Part shown: piece after piece, positions 37,101 through 50,100 of the stretch
Layout of the letters: every line of letters begins with the position of its first letter
Position numbering within the stretch: the stretch's first letter is position 1
Source of the DNA: Lineus longissimus
Lineage: Eukaryota; Nemertea; Pilidiophora; Heteronemertea; Lineidae
NCBI RefSeq assembly: GCF_910592395.1
Contig: NC_088322.1
Span: forward strand, 6,255,431 to 6,319,430
DNA length: 64,000 nt
Reading direction: 5' to 3'
Notes under the pieces: model-generated
Databases searched by the model: none
Told to the model about the DNA's origin: nothing
The model's input: the letters and a program-made list of their open reading frames with translations, nothing else
Position numbers and translations under genes: made by a program

Positions 37101-37916
37101 GAGTCATTGGGTTTGATATTGGTTACAGGTGTACAGGAGATTTATGTGGCATGCGATCAAAATTGCACGTTGCAGTGATGAAAATTGCTTATTTGCCGGG
37201 CACTTCAGGGTCTTTGGCACATGATTCTTAACTAGGCCACCAGGGGGGCCAAAACTGTTATTCCCACCCCCATTCCTAATGTTGGACTGGGGAGGTATTC
37301 AGAATGTCCTACCACTAAAGGCACCTCGACATCTGCTGTTAACATCTAATAATTGGTTTTAAAATATTGATTTTGAATGAGGAGTAGGCTGTTTAGTATG
37401 CATGATATTAGTGTTTTCCGTCATGTATATTGCAAGGGATATATAATTTTGGACACAATTGCTTCCTGAGTGTTCAATCATGGATAAGGTTACCAGTGCC
37501 CAGGTACCAACAAGTGTTTGTAGTCACCATTGGCAGGCCTTCATCCTTTCAGCGGTTGTTGTTTTGGCTCTTGACAGGCGATTCAAGTCCAGATTATCTT
37601 GATTGTCCTCTCACAGCAGGTCTTCAGATCGCTTCAACGCGGAAACATACTCACTGTTTTTGTGTTGGGGCATTTTAGATGTGATCCTGCTATGGGATGA
37701 TGCTTTTGATAAGGTAAGAAACGCGGCATTTACGGCTCAGCTGCCAAGCTAGAATGCTGGGGACTAGATGAGGAAAGGCGAGGCCACCCATTTTAAACCA
37801 TGCCCCTTGGCTTCACTCACAACTTTCTTTCAGATTGTCTCTAAATCTGTCTCTTTCTTTCACAATTATTAGAGATTGTCCCCTTTTTCTAACCATACAT
37901 GTTCCTGTCTTTTAAG
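34116..37916. other. Intergenic DNA upstream of SPATS2
   Basis: Long poly-G runs are at 35705-35722 and about 35841-35854. The open frame 36638-37000 (120 codons, hydrophobic ends) has no recognised family and no gene-like context. The missing SPATS2 5' exon(s) and promoter should lie here or further left. An ATGAGTAAGAAAAG at 37068 resembles a family-like start, but its nearest donor is out of phase. Confidence 0.45.
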
Positions 37917-38108
37917 ATTATCGCTCCGACTCAGCCTTGTTTGATACAAGAACGAAGACAGTCATGGCTCAACCACAACAAGATGGCGTCAAAGAGAAAT
38001 GTCAGGCGGTCCGAGAAGTTATGCCCGGAAAGAGCAACAATGAGATAATATTAGTTTTACAATATTACGATTATAATGTAGAAACGGCCATCCAAGCTTA
38101 TGTAGAAG
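37917..38108 (+). CDS. SPATS2: SPATS2 exon 1 of those seen (UBA-like domain)
   Basis: Acceptor CTTTTAAG|AT; donor GAAG|GTAGG. Reads [20 protein letters not shown] then [20 protein letters not shown] and [19 protein letters not shown]. Residues before the ATG at 37964 (FDTRTKTV) resemble the family N-terminus as I remember it, which argues for a further upstream coding exon. Confidence 0.9.
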
Positions 38109-41100
38109 GTAGGTTCATTTTCCTTTGTGCATACGGGTCGTAAAATTGTTGGCGATTCTGATTTGACCAATTCTGTAGCGACTCCAAGCAATTGTTGGGG
38201 CTATAAGGCAGCAACGACAATCAATTTGTCTGTGTTTTCATGTCATTTTGAAGCATACCCAGGTGAAAATCAATGCCTCCTAATGGAATGCTGATATCCT
38301 ATTAGTTTGAATGCGTCTGCAAAATACTCTTGTTTAAACACTTCAGTAGTTGCCAATCAGTTCCTCTCAATTTGGTTGCCTGTGTGCACCAGGCTGAAGG
38401 GGAAATCATTTGCTTCAGTCTGAAAATCATTGAAACCGAGTTGATCTCTCTGTACGAATAAGACACAGCGAGCAATAAGCTCATCCTTTCCTATATTCTA
38501 GTCTAAAAATATTTGATTTGATGGAGGTAGAACAATCCCTTATTTGACCTCCTGGTTCTGATTTCCCTTGGGCCGGTTGGCCAACGGTAAGATTTCTGAT
38601 TTGTGGCCTACAAGCTTTGTCGATGTCAGATTCCTACACACACCCTGCCCTCAGTGTGTTTTGTCAATATGCCGATCACCTGTAGGTCATCCATTTGATC
38701 AATTTTACACCATCGCTATTAATTGTTGCATGCGATAAATAATTAATCGCGTGTCTAAATTTGCTAAAGTGTTGCATGTGAGTTGTCTGATCAATGAAAG
38801 TAATTTGACTAAAGGCAAGGCATGGCAAGTATTTTTTTCAAAGATGGAATTATGGAATTGACAGTTAGTTGGACAAGCTGCCATCACATGCCCAATAAGA
38901 TTTGTAAAAGGACAGCATGTTCAACTAGACAAATTGGTGGTTGTTGCTATGAAAACCTTGCCCATTATCTGTCACAGCTGTAATTGCGCCTACATCACTA
39001 CTATAATGGACGTAGAGCTGAAATAGTTTGTCACACATCTCCTCCGTCAGTTCAGATCGGATGACCTCGAAACTTTTCCTGAAAGTCGTGGTTGATATGG
39101 AGATTGTCCTCGCCGCGTTAAATGGGTAAACTTTGCATCGATCTCGGGGAAATAGCATTTTTTGTTCTTTCTGTATATGGGCATACTCATTAACATAAGG
39201 GGCCATTTCAGCAGGTCTGAATTTTCATATGGGGCCATCTATTAAATCAAAAGTGTGGGATTATACGAAAATAAACCGGGAAAGTATTGGGGTCACTATA
39301 TGTCTAAAACATTCATCCATCTCCGCAATTTTCCCCCTTTATTTTGGTTGTACTCTTTCACCTACGTTGTTAATCGCTCTTAGTTTTCGAAGTACCGTAT
39401 GGGAATTCATCACGTGATACACATCACATAATAACAAAAAGTAGCGCACAGCTCCCTATACGAATACCCGGAGCAAATATAAAATATAATATAAAATCCC
39501 GATTAACATTTCTTTACTGCAATTAAAACAGGCTAACCACTGCAGATTAACAAGTAAGTGAGTGTTCCGGAATGAGTGGAGTCTGTGCGGAGGGTGTCGA
39601 AAAAAAAAAGCCTGGGCAAACTACTTCCTCCGTCTGGTGCTGCCACCCACTATGCTCGCGGCATTTGTTGTACTAAGTTCGTAACTTCACGCCATTGCCT
39701 CTTCACCATTCGCGAAATAGTTCGTCAAAATAACTCGAGACCACTTTGAAGAGTGGTGGAGTTTAGACAACATCACAACCCCCAGAGATATCATTTCATT
39801 TCACCCAAATTGCCCCGACTCCACAGTAAGCCAACACCCTAAAACAACCCGCGCCACGGGTATGCTAGTGTACAATAACAAACCTAATTTGGCCATGTTT
39901 TGAACAGTACAGTGTTCAATGTATAAACTTACCTTCAAAATGTTCCGATGCCAATCTACATGTACGTGTACATGATTGTACACTGTATCAACTGATAATG
40001 GATACTTACGCTTTGCTATACACCAGCTCAGATGTGAAACATGTCTTGCTATAACTATACATTCACACTTAGATTGACTGCTGGTTTTAGAAAATGGAAC
40101 TTGATTTAATTATATAAAACCACAAATAAATAAAAGTAGGCCTAAGTGTCTGTGAATGGTTGACATGGGCCTTCAAAAGCTGAGATGGGCTCTCACCCAA
40201 ACCGAATTATCGATTATCGCCCTAGCCGGTTTCCCTGAAAAATGTGAAATTATCTTCCAGAATACCGTAACAATATAAGCTTCCTTTATAATGTTTATGA
40301 CGCAACCAGTGACTTTATTTAGGTGTATTACTTCTCTTCAAAGATATGCAGGTTCATCTCACTTTAATCTTTGGGGTTAAATCCGATCGAATGCACACTT
40401 ATTTGTTAAAAAAATATTTGTGAGTGTTGCAATCTTTTTCCCAATCGATGATGCGTAAACTAACAGTGTGTTCTTCTCCCTTCAGATGGTGCTAAAGAAG
40501 CACTCCGAGAGTGGCACTTCTCAGGGACAAAGGTGAGCAGTTTATACAGACTTAATCAAGAGCAACTTAAACAGGATTTCGCACGACCTACTTTTTACAT
40601 TTTTTCAGGCGGTGAAAATGAACCTTCTCATATCCTTTTTAAATTTTAAGTCATCTAGACAATTCTTGATCAAAATTAGTGTTCTTGATAGAAAGGGTGT
40701 CCCGAGTGCAGTGTCTGCTATTGAAGGTTCAACTAATCATCTTACAGCTGTTATTATAATTTGTGTACATGTGTGTTCTGTTTATTATTCAGTTGAACAA
40801 TAAAAAGAAGAAGAAAAACAAAGCAAAACCAAAAGAAGAAAGTCCGACGCCAGGACTAGGGGACCAAGCATCTAGCAAGCCATCCAGTGAAACCATCCAG
40901 CCTAAACAGCCATCCATAACGCCTGGTGAGTCTCTTTGGCCGAGCCACTTTTAAAATTTTATGATGATGACCTGTCGGTGCGGTCTGTTTGTCATGATGC
41001 ACAGTGGTACATGCACGAATGGCTGCATTTATGGTCCTATTGCGTCAGAAAGATTGACCCTAAAATTGCATAAGCCAAATCCCTTAAGATCTTCATATAA

Positions 41101-44100
41101 GGCATGTGACTAGTAGTATTTTGATGTACGGTAAACCCGAAAATGTTCACAGCCTTTCTTTTTTTTCATGTCAAGATTGCATAAATTGCATAAATTTATG
41201 GCCGCGAAGATGAAAATCTAATTATGAAAATTGATGGGTTGTCACAAATGCTAAATCAAATGCACGCCAAAAATACAAATTTCACAAAACTGCGAAATAA
41301 AATGGCCCCAGATTTTACCTGGTTTACAGTATTTGTGGAAGCACCACGCTCCAGAGATTGGTACATAAAGATGGTGTGATGCCACCATTCATACTCTCAC
41401 TCGTTGGCTCACCGGTACGGTGAGTCTATACAATAGCGAAGTGTCTGTTGTCCGTCGTATCCTATTTCAACAACAGTGGCACGTTTCTTAACCGCTAGGT
41501 CTGTGGACTCAAACCTTTGTATGTATGACCCCCTAGGTCAGATGACCTTTGACACTGAATTTCGGTTTGGTCTGATTCTTAACTTGGCCCCCAGGTGGCC
41601 AAAACTAAAAACATAGATAGTGTGATATCTCATTTATTAGTGATTTGTTTTTGATGAAATTTTTATGGTAGGTACTCCTAGCAAGGATATATCACATATC
41701 GTACATGTTTTTGATTTGACCTACTTTTCAAGGTCACAGAGGTCAATGGTGTAAATTTGCCATTTTCAGCCTTTTCATTTTCTATTACATGTAGATGCAA
41801 AAGTGTGCTCCTTGAGCTATAGGCCTTAGCTGGGGTCTTAGCTTTTGATGTGTTTTTCTGCTTGGACTGGGCTATTCAGAAACGGAAAGTAAAATAGGTC
41901 ATCACCACCTAGATTTCGAGTGAAATTGGCATCAATGTGTTTCAATGTGAAAGGCATCGGTCAAACTGCCCCCTATCTTAAACCAGAAAAATGAATTATT
42001 TTTCAAAATTTCTTTACGAAACTATTCGGATGATCTCGGTGTAGCCTCAGATCAATCAGCTCTGGGATACCAAAGTCAACGTGACCTAAAATCTTCACTT
42101 ATAAAACATCTTACCGGCCACAGTTCAGGTAGCGTTCTGGGTTTGTCTGAGTACATGCCCAGCTAGTCCTAGAGCGACCGACTCATGACAATGTTCTGTT
42201 TAAGAGTGCAACTATTGTACAATTCTGCCTGGTGATTTTAGTGCCGTGTCTTGCTTATCACGAACGTGTTATTTAATTTATTGATAGACAGATAACAATA
42301 GGAAATTCTCTACAGCACCGTGTAATCATCACAGAGTGCATGGATTGTGACATTATTGAACATTTGGTAACTCATGCTAACAAGAAATCATGAAATACTG
42401 TTTGTGCCCACTAGTTGACAAATTTGGCCAATTTAGTGTCATTATTGTTGGCAGTTGTATAACCACTATAAACAAGCCGATTGTCCCTCTCTTTTTGCAA
42501 AGGTGCAGTCGGTCAAATTTCAGAAATTTTGTGCCAACGTCTTCATGAGGAACTTTATATTGACCTTCATAATAGGCGCCGATTCACAATAGATTTCCTC
42601 TGTTCATGTCGATTTTATCCTCAAAAGATTCTGTATTTTATTGAACTGCTAGTAGTGCCACCTTTTGGCAAAAAAGTCTCTTATTGAATGTTTTTTTTGA
42701 GAATATAAAAAGGTGCTCAAGTTGTTCTTGTAAGGTCAAACAGATTCAAAAATCTGAAACATGAGGATATTAATCTCAGATCTCAAATCCCATCATGAAT
42801 AAATTCCCCCAAGGCTAAGCAGCTATCCGAAAAAGACCACCAGATATATCCTATGGCCGTGAGGATTAGCATTTCCGATATGAGGTTATTTGTAGATCAG
42901 TATCAAAGACATACGCATTTATTCATAGTGAATGCACTTAGTGTCAATTCTAAACCGATGACGTTGGTTTCATGTAGCTTCCTATTCAACTTGAGAATAT
43001 CCGATGAAAATGGTCACAGGAAATACGGCCCATTATCTCGATTAAAGAGATAAACATTTTAAGAAAAACCATAGACTCCACTATATAGTGCCTTTACGTG
43101 TACAGTACATGCACTGTATTACATATGTAGCAAGTTTAACTTCTAAAAAAGAGTTGCGAAATCTATTTCAAATATTTTTTCTGTACCTTTGGGCCAAAGC
43201 AGTTGTGAACATATTTTTTGTGCAGATTAGTTTATAGTCTGTATAGTTTCAATTCCTGCATGACAAAATTCCTGTTGGTTTATTGTCATAAAAAAGTTGT
43301 TTTTTTGCAAACCGAGTGTATTCAGAAATTGCAAAATTAAAACACCCCCAAAAATAAGTAGTTTACAGTATCAGTTATAAATTTGAGCAGTAAAATAGTC
43401 AGGACATGCTTATTTTTGTGATGGAGAAGTTCAGATTTTGATCTGAGAACAAGAAAGAGGATATGGCAATACCTGTTGTGGGAAGTGTCTTTAACCCTTT
43501 CAGGACTGAATATTTTTTTCCTAAACCTCCGCTCTGGATTGCATATTTTTCAAGTTTTTTTCGTCCAAAATCGAAAGTTTTTGAAAGCAAAGTATCGGCT
43601 TTGCAAGAGTCGCTATGAAGTTGGCATGAATAGAAAAGGTATTCCCCAGGATGTCGGGAATCCCCTCTGAGCAGTTAAAAAATGCGGATCGGCATTAGAA
43701 ATGACTGGAAAACCGATGTAGTGAAAAGATCGTCGCTCTCGCATTTCTGCGAGACTCGTCCAGAACGGAGGTATTGCGGTGCTTGCAATTTTGCGAGACT
43801 CGTCCTGAAAGGGTTAATGTCTGCCTAAAAATAAATCGCCTAGTTCTCAAGTCTAAATCTGAACCTCTCTATTGACGCGCAGTAAATTTGCCTTTGACTG
43901 GGAGAATTTTGAGAGCAAGGAATAGGTAAACCTCTGAAGCATTACGTGGAAAAATCAATCTCTCAGATCTGCGGGCTAGATTGTTCTCCAACATATATGT
44001 ATAGTTGTGTCTGTCAAGGTTGCATAGCAACAAATAAACAGAAAATCCGAGGACTGCATGGGCAGCTGCTGTTGTGGAAATGTCAGGCTGTGTTTACAAT

Positions 44101-47100
44101 ACATTGTATCAGTTCTGGTGATAGATACTGTGAACCGCCAAATTTCCGCCATGCATTATTTTCTTGAGCCCGCAGAAATTTGGCGGTTTATTGCAGTGCT
44201 AGAACCTGCAGTCCTTAACCCTTGCGTTACTGGAGAATTCTTGAAAATGGCCCTCACTTCAGCCAGGTCTGCGATGGGCGTGGTCGCATTTTGATATCTC
44301 TCTGATACTGCAAGTTTGGGGCATGTCATATGGCCTGCTTTTGAGCCTGGATGACCAGCTTCCTTACTTACTTAATCCCTTGTTGATGCCTAGCGGCACA
44401 TCGGCCATCAACAAAGCACCGCCATCTCTGCCTGTTCTTTGCGAGCTCCTCCACTTCCTTCCAGCTGTACCCTGTCTGCCTCGCATCTACCATTGTGTCT
44501 CTCAGCCAGGTGTTCCACGGCCTTCCTCTGTCCCTAAGGGGTCCCAGGTCAAGGCTTGTCTTGTGATGCTTGTGATTGGCTTCCTCAAAGTGTGGCCGAT
44601 CCACTTCCATTTTCGCTCGAGGATCTCCTCCTCAATTGGGGCTTGCTGAGCTCTCTCCCACAGTTCTTGGTTTGAAACATGCTGCTGCCAGATTTTTCTC
44701 AGACACTTATTGACAAATGTTTGGGTCTTCTTCATCATCCTCTTTGTAACTCGATGCTAGCTCTACTCGATGCTTCCTTATGGTAGCTGTCGCATTTCCA
44801 CTGGCTGTTCGGTTCGTGCACAGGCGAGTTTCAAATGTGCCACTTTGGACACGCAGAGGGTACTTTTCAGGGGTGGTGCGTTGATAATGGGACCTGTGGT
44901 GATTTCCAGAGTCGCCCCAGGCGTACTCCAGGTGTCGGATTTTTTATTTTAGTCAAGTCCAACTTTGGTGTTAAGTTAATCGAATGTTGATTTGATAAAT
45001 GAAATAATCACACTTATTGTAAAATATATGAAGTGATAAAACTTGATGGGATTTATTTCTCATTTATCATGTCTTGACCTGAAGGGGTCTATAATCATGA
45101 TGATTATGGCCTCGAAGGGTTAATATCGATGAGAAATGTCACATGCTGGTATCGCCCCTATCAGTGATGTATAAAGGGTATTACAAAGAATGACATCATT
45201 AGCCTTGGACGTTGAATTCATTAGGCTTGAATTGACCTGGATAACCTAATGTGATAACCAGTAAAAATATTATGTTTTAAAAAATACAAATTGTCAGTAC
45301 TGTAGTATAGTACAACCTCTATACTGCAGACACCCATGGGACTAGACTTTGGTGTCCGTAATAGAGAGGTGTCCTTAAGAGGGAGGTTATGTCATTATTG
45401 TCCAATAAGTGGATTCATGTGTATGAACATTGGGAGGTTCGTGAATCCTGCATATTTCTTATTCCATTTAGGAGGAGGAGGTTTGGTGACAACAAATCAG
45501 TTTTATATATCAACTATTTCAAATAATTTGATATAATTTGCATTCGCATTCGAAATTATTATAACAACTCATGACATTTCTAGTGGAGGTCATTTCAATT
45601 TTCCAACGTTGATATTAGCAAGTTCTGTCTGTACGCTACATAGACAGCGGACATTTTTAATTAGTTGTATAAAAGCATTTGATTGATCTACGACACACGA
45701 AGCTTTATTCTTTGTAATTAGAGCAGAATGGGACAAACAACTAAATGGACTGCAATTGATGTTACAATATAACGCAGCTAGGCATTGTGAAGCGCAGTGA
45801 AGATAATCAAACAGAACTTTTGGTTTTAATTAGGAGAGCAACCATTGAATCATTGAATTCACTCCACCCTGTAATTAACTGAACACAGTGTCAAGTTATG
45901 TTCATTAATTATGCAAAGTTTTCACCTGATAGGCCTAATCAACTACCTAAGTGAACACTGGAAGCCATGGTTTTTGTTTACTGTCCGTAATTGCAAGGTG
46001 ATTGGACCAAAAAGTCACCATCGCCGTGTCTGCAATTCGGAGTAGAGAGGTGTCCGCCCAACAGAGGTTAAAGGAATGACTTAGATGAAATCGGGACTGA
46101 ATGGACATGCCCGTAATGCGGAGGTGTCCACCTTGCAGAGGTGTCCGCAAGGGGAGGTTATACTTTTACTGACTTCATTGGAAATATAGGCTTTAGACCA
46201 TGAATTGAATAAGGCTTGAGTTGGCCTTAGAAACTCAGGAATGATATGGCTTGCAAAAAATTATGTTATATAAAATTATATTATCGATATCAAAATATTT
46301 GGCACACTTATTGATTTATGACTGTTGAAAAAAAGATAAGGCACTATAAGCTTCTGGTTGTTGATAATGGGGACAATCTTAATTCTTCGGTTTTTCCTGG
46401 CTTTAGAATTTTACAAAAATACAAAGTTCTTATGGTGCTTTTAATATTTCAAAGTGTTTTTCCATCATTCGCCATGCAGCCTACTTGGAGACTTTTCTGT
46501 AGAAACCAAGGCACGCACCTAACCTGCTTCACTTGGCCATTTCTGGCCAGTAGGGGTTATACAGGGTGGCACTGGAAAAACCTCAAGCCCACAGTCTTCC
46601 GATCACAAGTCAAACTCTCTTCCATTGTGTCACCATACTACAACTACATTTGTGGTCTCTTTCGGACCAAATACCCTAATTGATGCTTTGGTCCTTGAAA
46701 CAATATGAAGAATCATTCAAACATTATAACCAGAGTTTAATTGGCGGCTCTGGTTTATGCCAGCTCATTATTATACATATTCAAGGTTATTGCGCATATT
46801 GCTATATCGTGCCTGCATTTCGTAATCATGATCCAAATATGTTATTTTAATTTTGACCAATGACACCAAATTGGGTAGAATGCCACCAGGGCCAGTGAGA
46901 GTAAAAACAATCACTGACATTTATGAAATTATGTCGGTTTTGGTTCTGATCAAAATTGTGACATGATTAGCTTCATAAACACCATAGATGATCTGCTTGT
47001 CAATTTGGTGAAAATAATGTTTAAAACGTCATTATATGCACCTAAAAGTAAGAATAATCATCCAAATATTTAATAAAAACTGATTCAGAGTCATTTACCC

Positions 47101-50100
47101 GGTATTAACATTTCGGCTGCCTGATTTGCACAACAGTTCTTGTCTTGGGGGCGGTCTTACCACTGCTCCTGGGGATAGCTTTGTTGGTCATACCACTGGG
47201 CATTAGGGATGGCTTAGATGGTCTAACCACTGGTGTTGAGGATGGATCTGATGGTCACACCACTAGTCTCGGGGCAGATTTTAATGGTCACATAACTGGT
47301 GGTTTTCTTGGTCAGACATAGTCACTGAACTTCCAGAGTTATTCCCTCCGCAGCCACCTTGGCACATACAAAACTCTGAGACAGCGTCATGTAGACTCCA
47401 AAACTTGAGGGTCAGGATGAAGAAAGCCATCCCCATCGCCAGTGGTCAGAGCATTAAAAACCATCCCAGAACCAGTTGTGAAACCATCAACACCATCTCC
47501 AAAACTAGTGGTGTGACCATCAAAGCCACCCCCCCCTCAACACATCTAAGCCAACCCCCAACACCAGTGGTTAAATCATCTAAGCCATCCCCAACACATC
47601 TAAGCCATCCCCAACACATCTAAGCCATCCCCAACACCAGTGGTTAAATCATCTAAGCCATCCCCGACACCAGTGTTTAAACCACCAAAAGCATCCCCAA
47701 CATATCTAAGCCATCCCTAACCCCAGTGGTTAAACCACCAAGGCCATCCCCAACATATCTAAGCCATCCCCAACACCAGTGGTTAAACCACCAAAGCCAT
47801 CCCCAACATATCTAAGCCAACCCCAACACATCTAAGCCAACCCCCAACACCAGTGGTTAAATCATCTAAGCCATCCCCAACACCAGTGGTTAACCCACCA
47901 AAGCCATCCACAACACATCTAAGCCATCCCCGACACCAGTGGTTAACCCACCAAAGCCATTCACAACACATCTAAGCCATCCCCAACATCAGTGTTTAAA
48001 CCACCAAAGCCATCCCCAACATCAGTGGTTAAACCACCAAAGCCATCCCCAACATATCTAAGCCATCCATTGGTTAGACTGCCCCCAAGCAAGGAGCCCT
48101 GCCTTAGAAGTCACAACCAGAACACATACAGACAGGTACAAATCTTACTATTCTAATGTTTCTTTTCCACATGTAGCTCCAAAACCAGTGCAGGCACCAG
48201 TGGTTAGGCCACCTCCAAAAGAAGAACCGAGCAAGGAGAAGGCCAGCCCTCCAGTAAAGTCCAAGCCTCAGGAGTCACAACCTGAACCTCATACACATCA
48301 TGGCACTAACGCCCATGGGCATCCACACCATGGGCATGCACTCGCACACGGTAAGTGGCCATGATCGCACCACCTCGCAGCCGAATGGCAGGGTAGAGCA
48401 TCTTTCCGTATGCTCAGAATGAGGTTGCTAAAACTCGAAGTTATAACTAACAACAAGAAGTAAAAAACATCCTGAGCGGGATTCGAATCGGGAACCACTG
48501 TAGCTAGTGGGGAGCAGCTGCTGGCCATGGAAATTTTCTGCATCATATTCACCAATCCTTTATATGTAATGTAGTATAGTCATACCCCTAACCAAAACCC
48601 TTCCTAACCCAAGCCCTAGCCTGCTCACCCTAACCGCCCGAGCCAGGCCGGGGCGTGGGGCATTACTCAAGGACGCATTAGAAACCTTATAAACCTGTAA
48701 CTGCCCATGAGGTACTAGTGAAGCCATCTACAGGACGTCTATGTACTAAAAATTATTATATAGGTCAATATATAGGTCACCTCATCCTGAACATAGGGAA
48801 AGATGTTTTGCTGAATATCAGGCATTAAAGTTTTAACAGAGCTCTTTCTTAGAATCCTGACTCCGAAATTGCTCCGATTAAGGAGTAACTTTCATGTATG
48901 ATGGTTCGGCCACGTCACCAGAGCCAAGGGAACACTAGCCAGTACCATCCTGCAGGGCACAGTAGAGGGGAACCGACGACGCGGCCGACCAAAGAGAATT
49001 TGGATGGACGATGTGAAGGACTGGACCGGAAGGAAGACCAGTGACCTGATCCGCCTCGCGGAAGACAGAACCATATGGTCCCGAATCGTCGATAAAACAG
49101 GGTCGCCCCAATGGCCGCATGGCTGCGGGATATGATGATGATGATGATGATGATGATGAAATAGTCAAGTCATCGCTGAAATGTAGGATGTTTGGGAAAC
49201 ACAGAGATTCATAATATATAGGTCAATCTCTGCAATACAGTTATCCTCATTTTCAAAAGTATTTAAAGGGGGACTATAGGCAGGAGGAGAGGGGCTGATT
49301 TGGCCATCTTCAAGTGACTAGTGTACACAGTAAGGGCCCTTAGTCATGTCAGACTCAGCACTAAATATATACCTCGTACAAGCGTGAATCATTTCGACCT
49401 ACTGTGAGATGTGAGAGACCCCTATTGGCGACTTTGTGTAACTTATCTTGCCTGCCTAGCTGCTGTCTATATTGTCACTTTAAGAGTGGGCTGTGCCTCT
49501 TTACTGAGAGACGTTCCTAATAGCAAAAATATACAGTAGAACTTCCCTTAGCAGACATCTCTCTACTAAGGACACCCTCTCTATTAAGGACACTAGTTTT
49601 GGTCCCAAATAGGTTGTTTCCATTCAACCTGACCTCTCTAATCAGGACACCTCTCTATTAAGGAGAGCACTTGTCAGTCCCGAGGGTGTCCTTAATAGAG
49701 AGGTTCTACTCTATAAGCTCACCTTATAAATTTTTGCTAATAGGTATTATTTGGTTAACTACAGTTTTGTACCTACAGTGGCATTCATGGCAGTGACGTT
49801 AAGCCATCCGCTGTAAAATGCGTTGCAGTGCACTGCATCATGACTTCATCGGAGCCAAATTCCAGTCTGTCGTAGTCAGTGAGCATCATGATGCTTTAGA
49901 CTGAGATATCGTTCCATACCAGTGAAGAGGTAAAGAGTGTACCATTCTCTCCTCCATTTCAGCGGCAAAGAGAGAGCGCACTCTGAGCGAGCGGAGCACT
50001 TCAAGCATATCAAGCAGATCTGTCAAACCTCATGCTGGTCTTGAGAAATCATACAAAGATCTTCAACGGCAGACGACGTCATTACAACGACTGAAATTAG

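Noticed and set aside
44216-45122. A 900-bp TTAA element from TTAACCCTTGCG to CGAAGGGTTAA
   Set aside because: Only CCCTT matches between the ends and the interval contains a LINE; too weak to call.
46318-46683. A 121-codon ORF in SPATS2 intron 3
   Set aside because: No domain or codon pattern; AT-rich intron.
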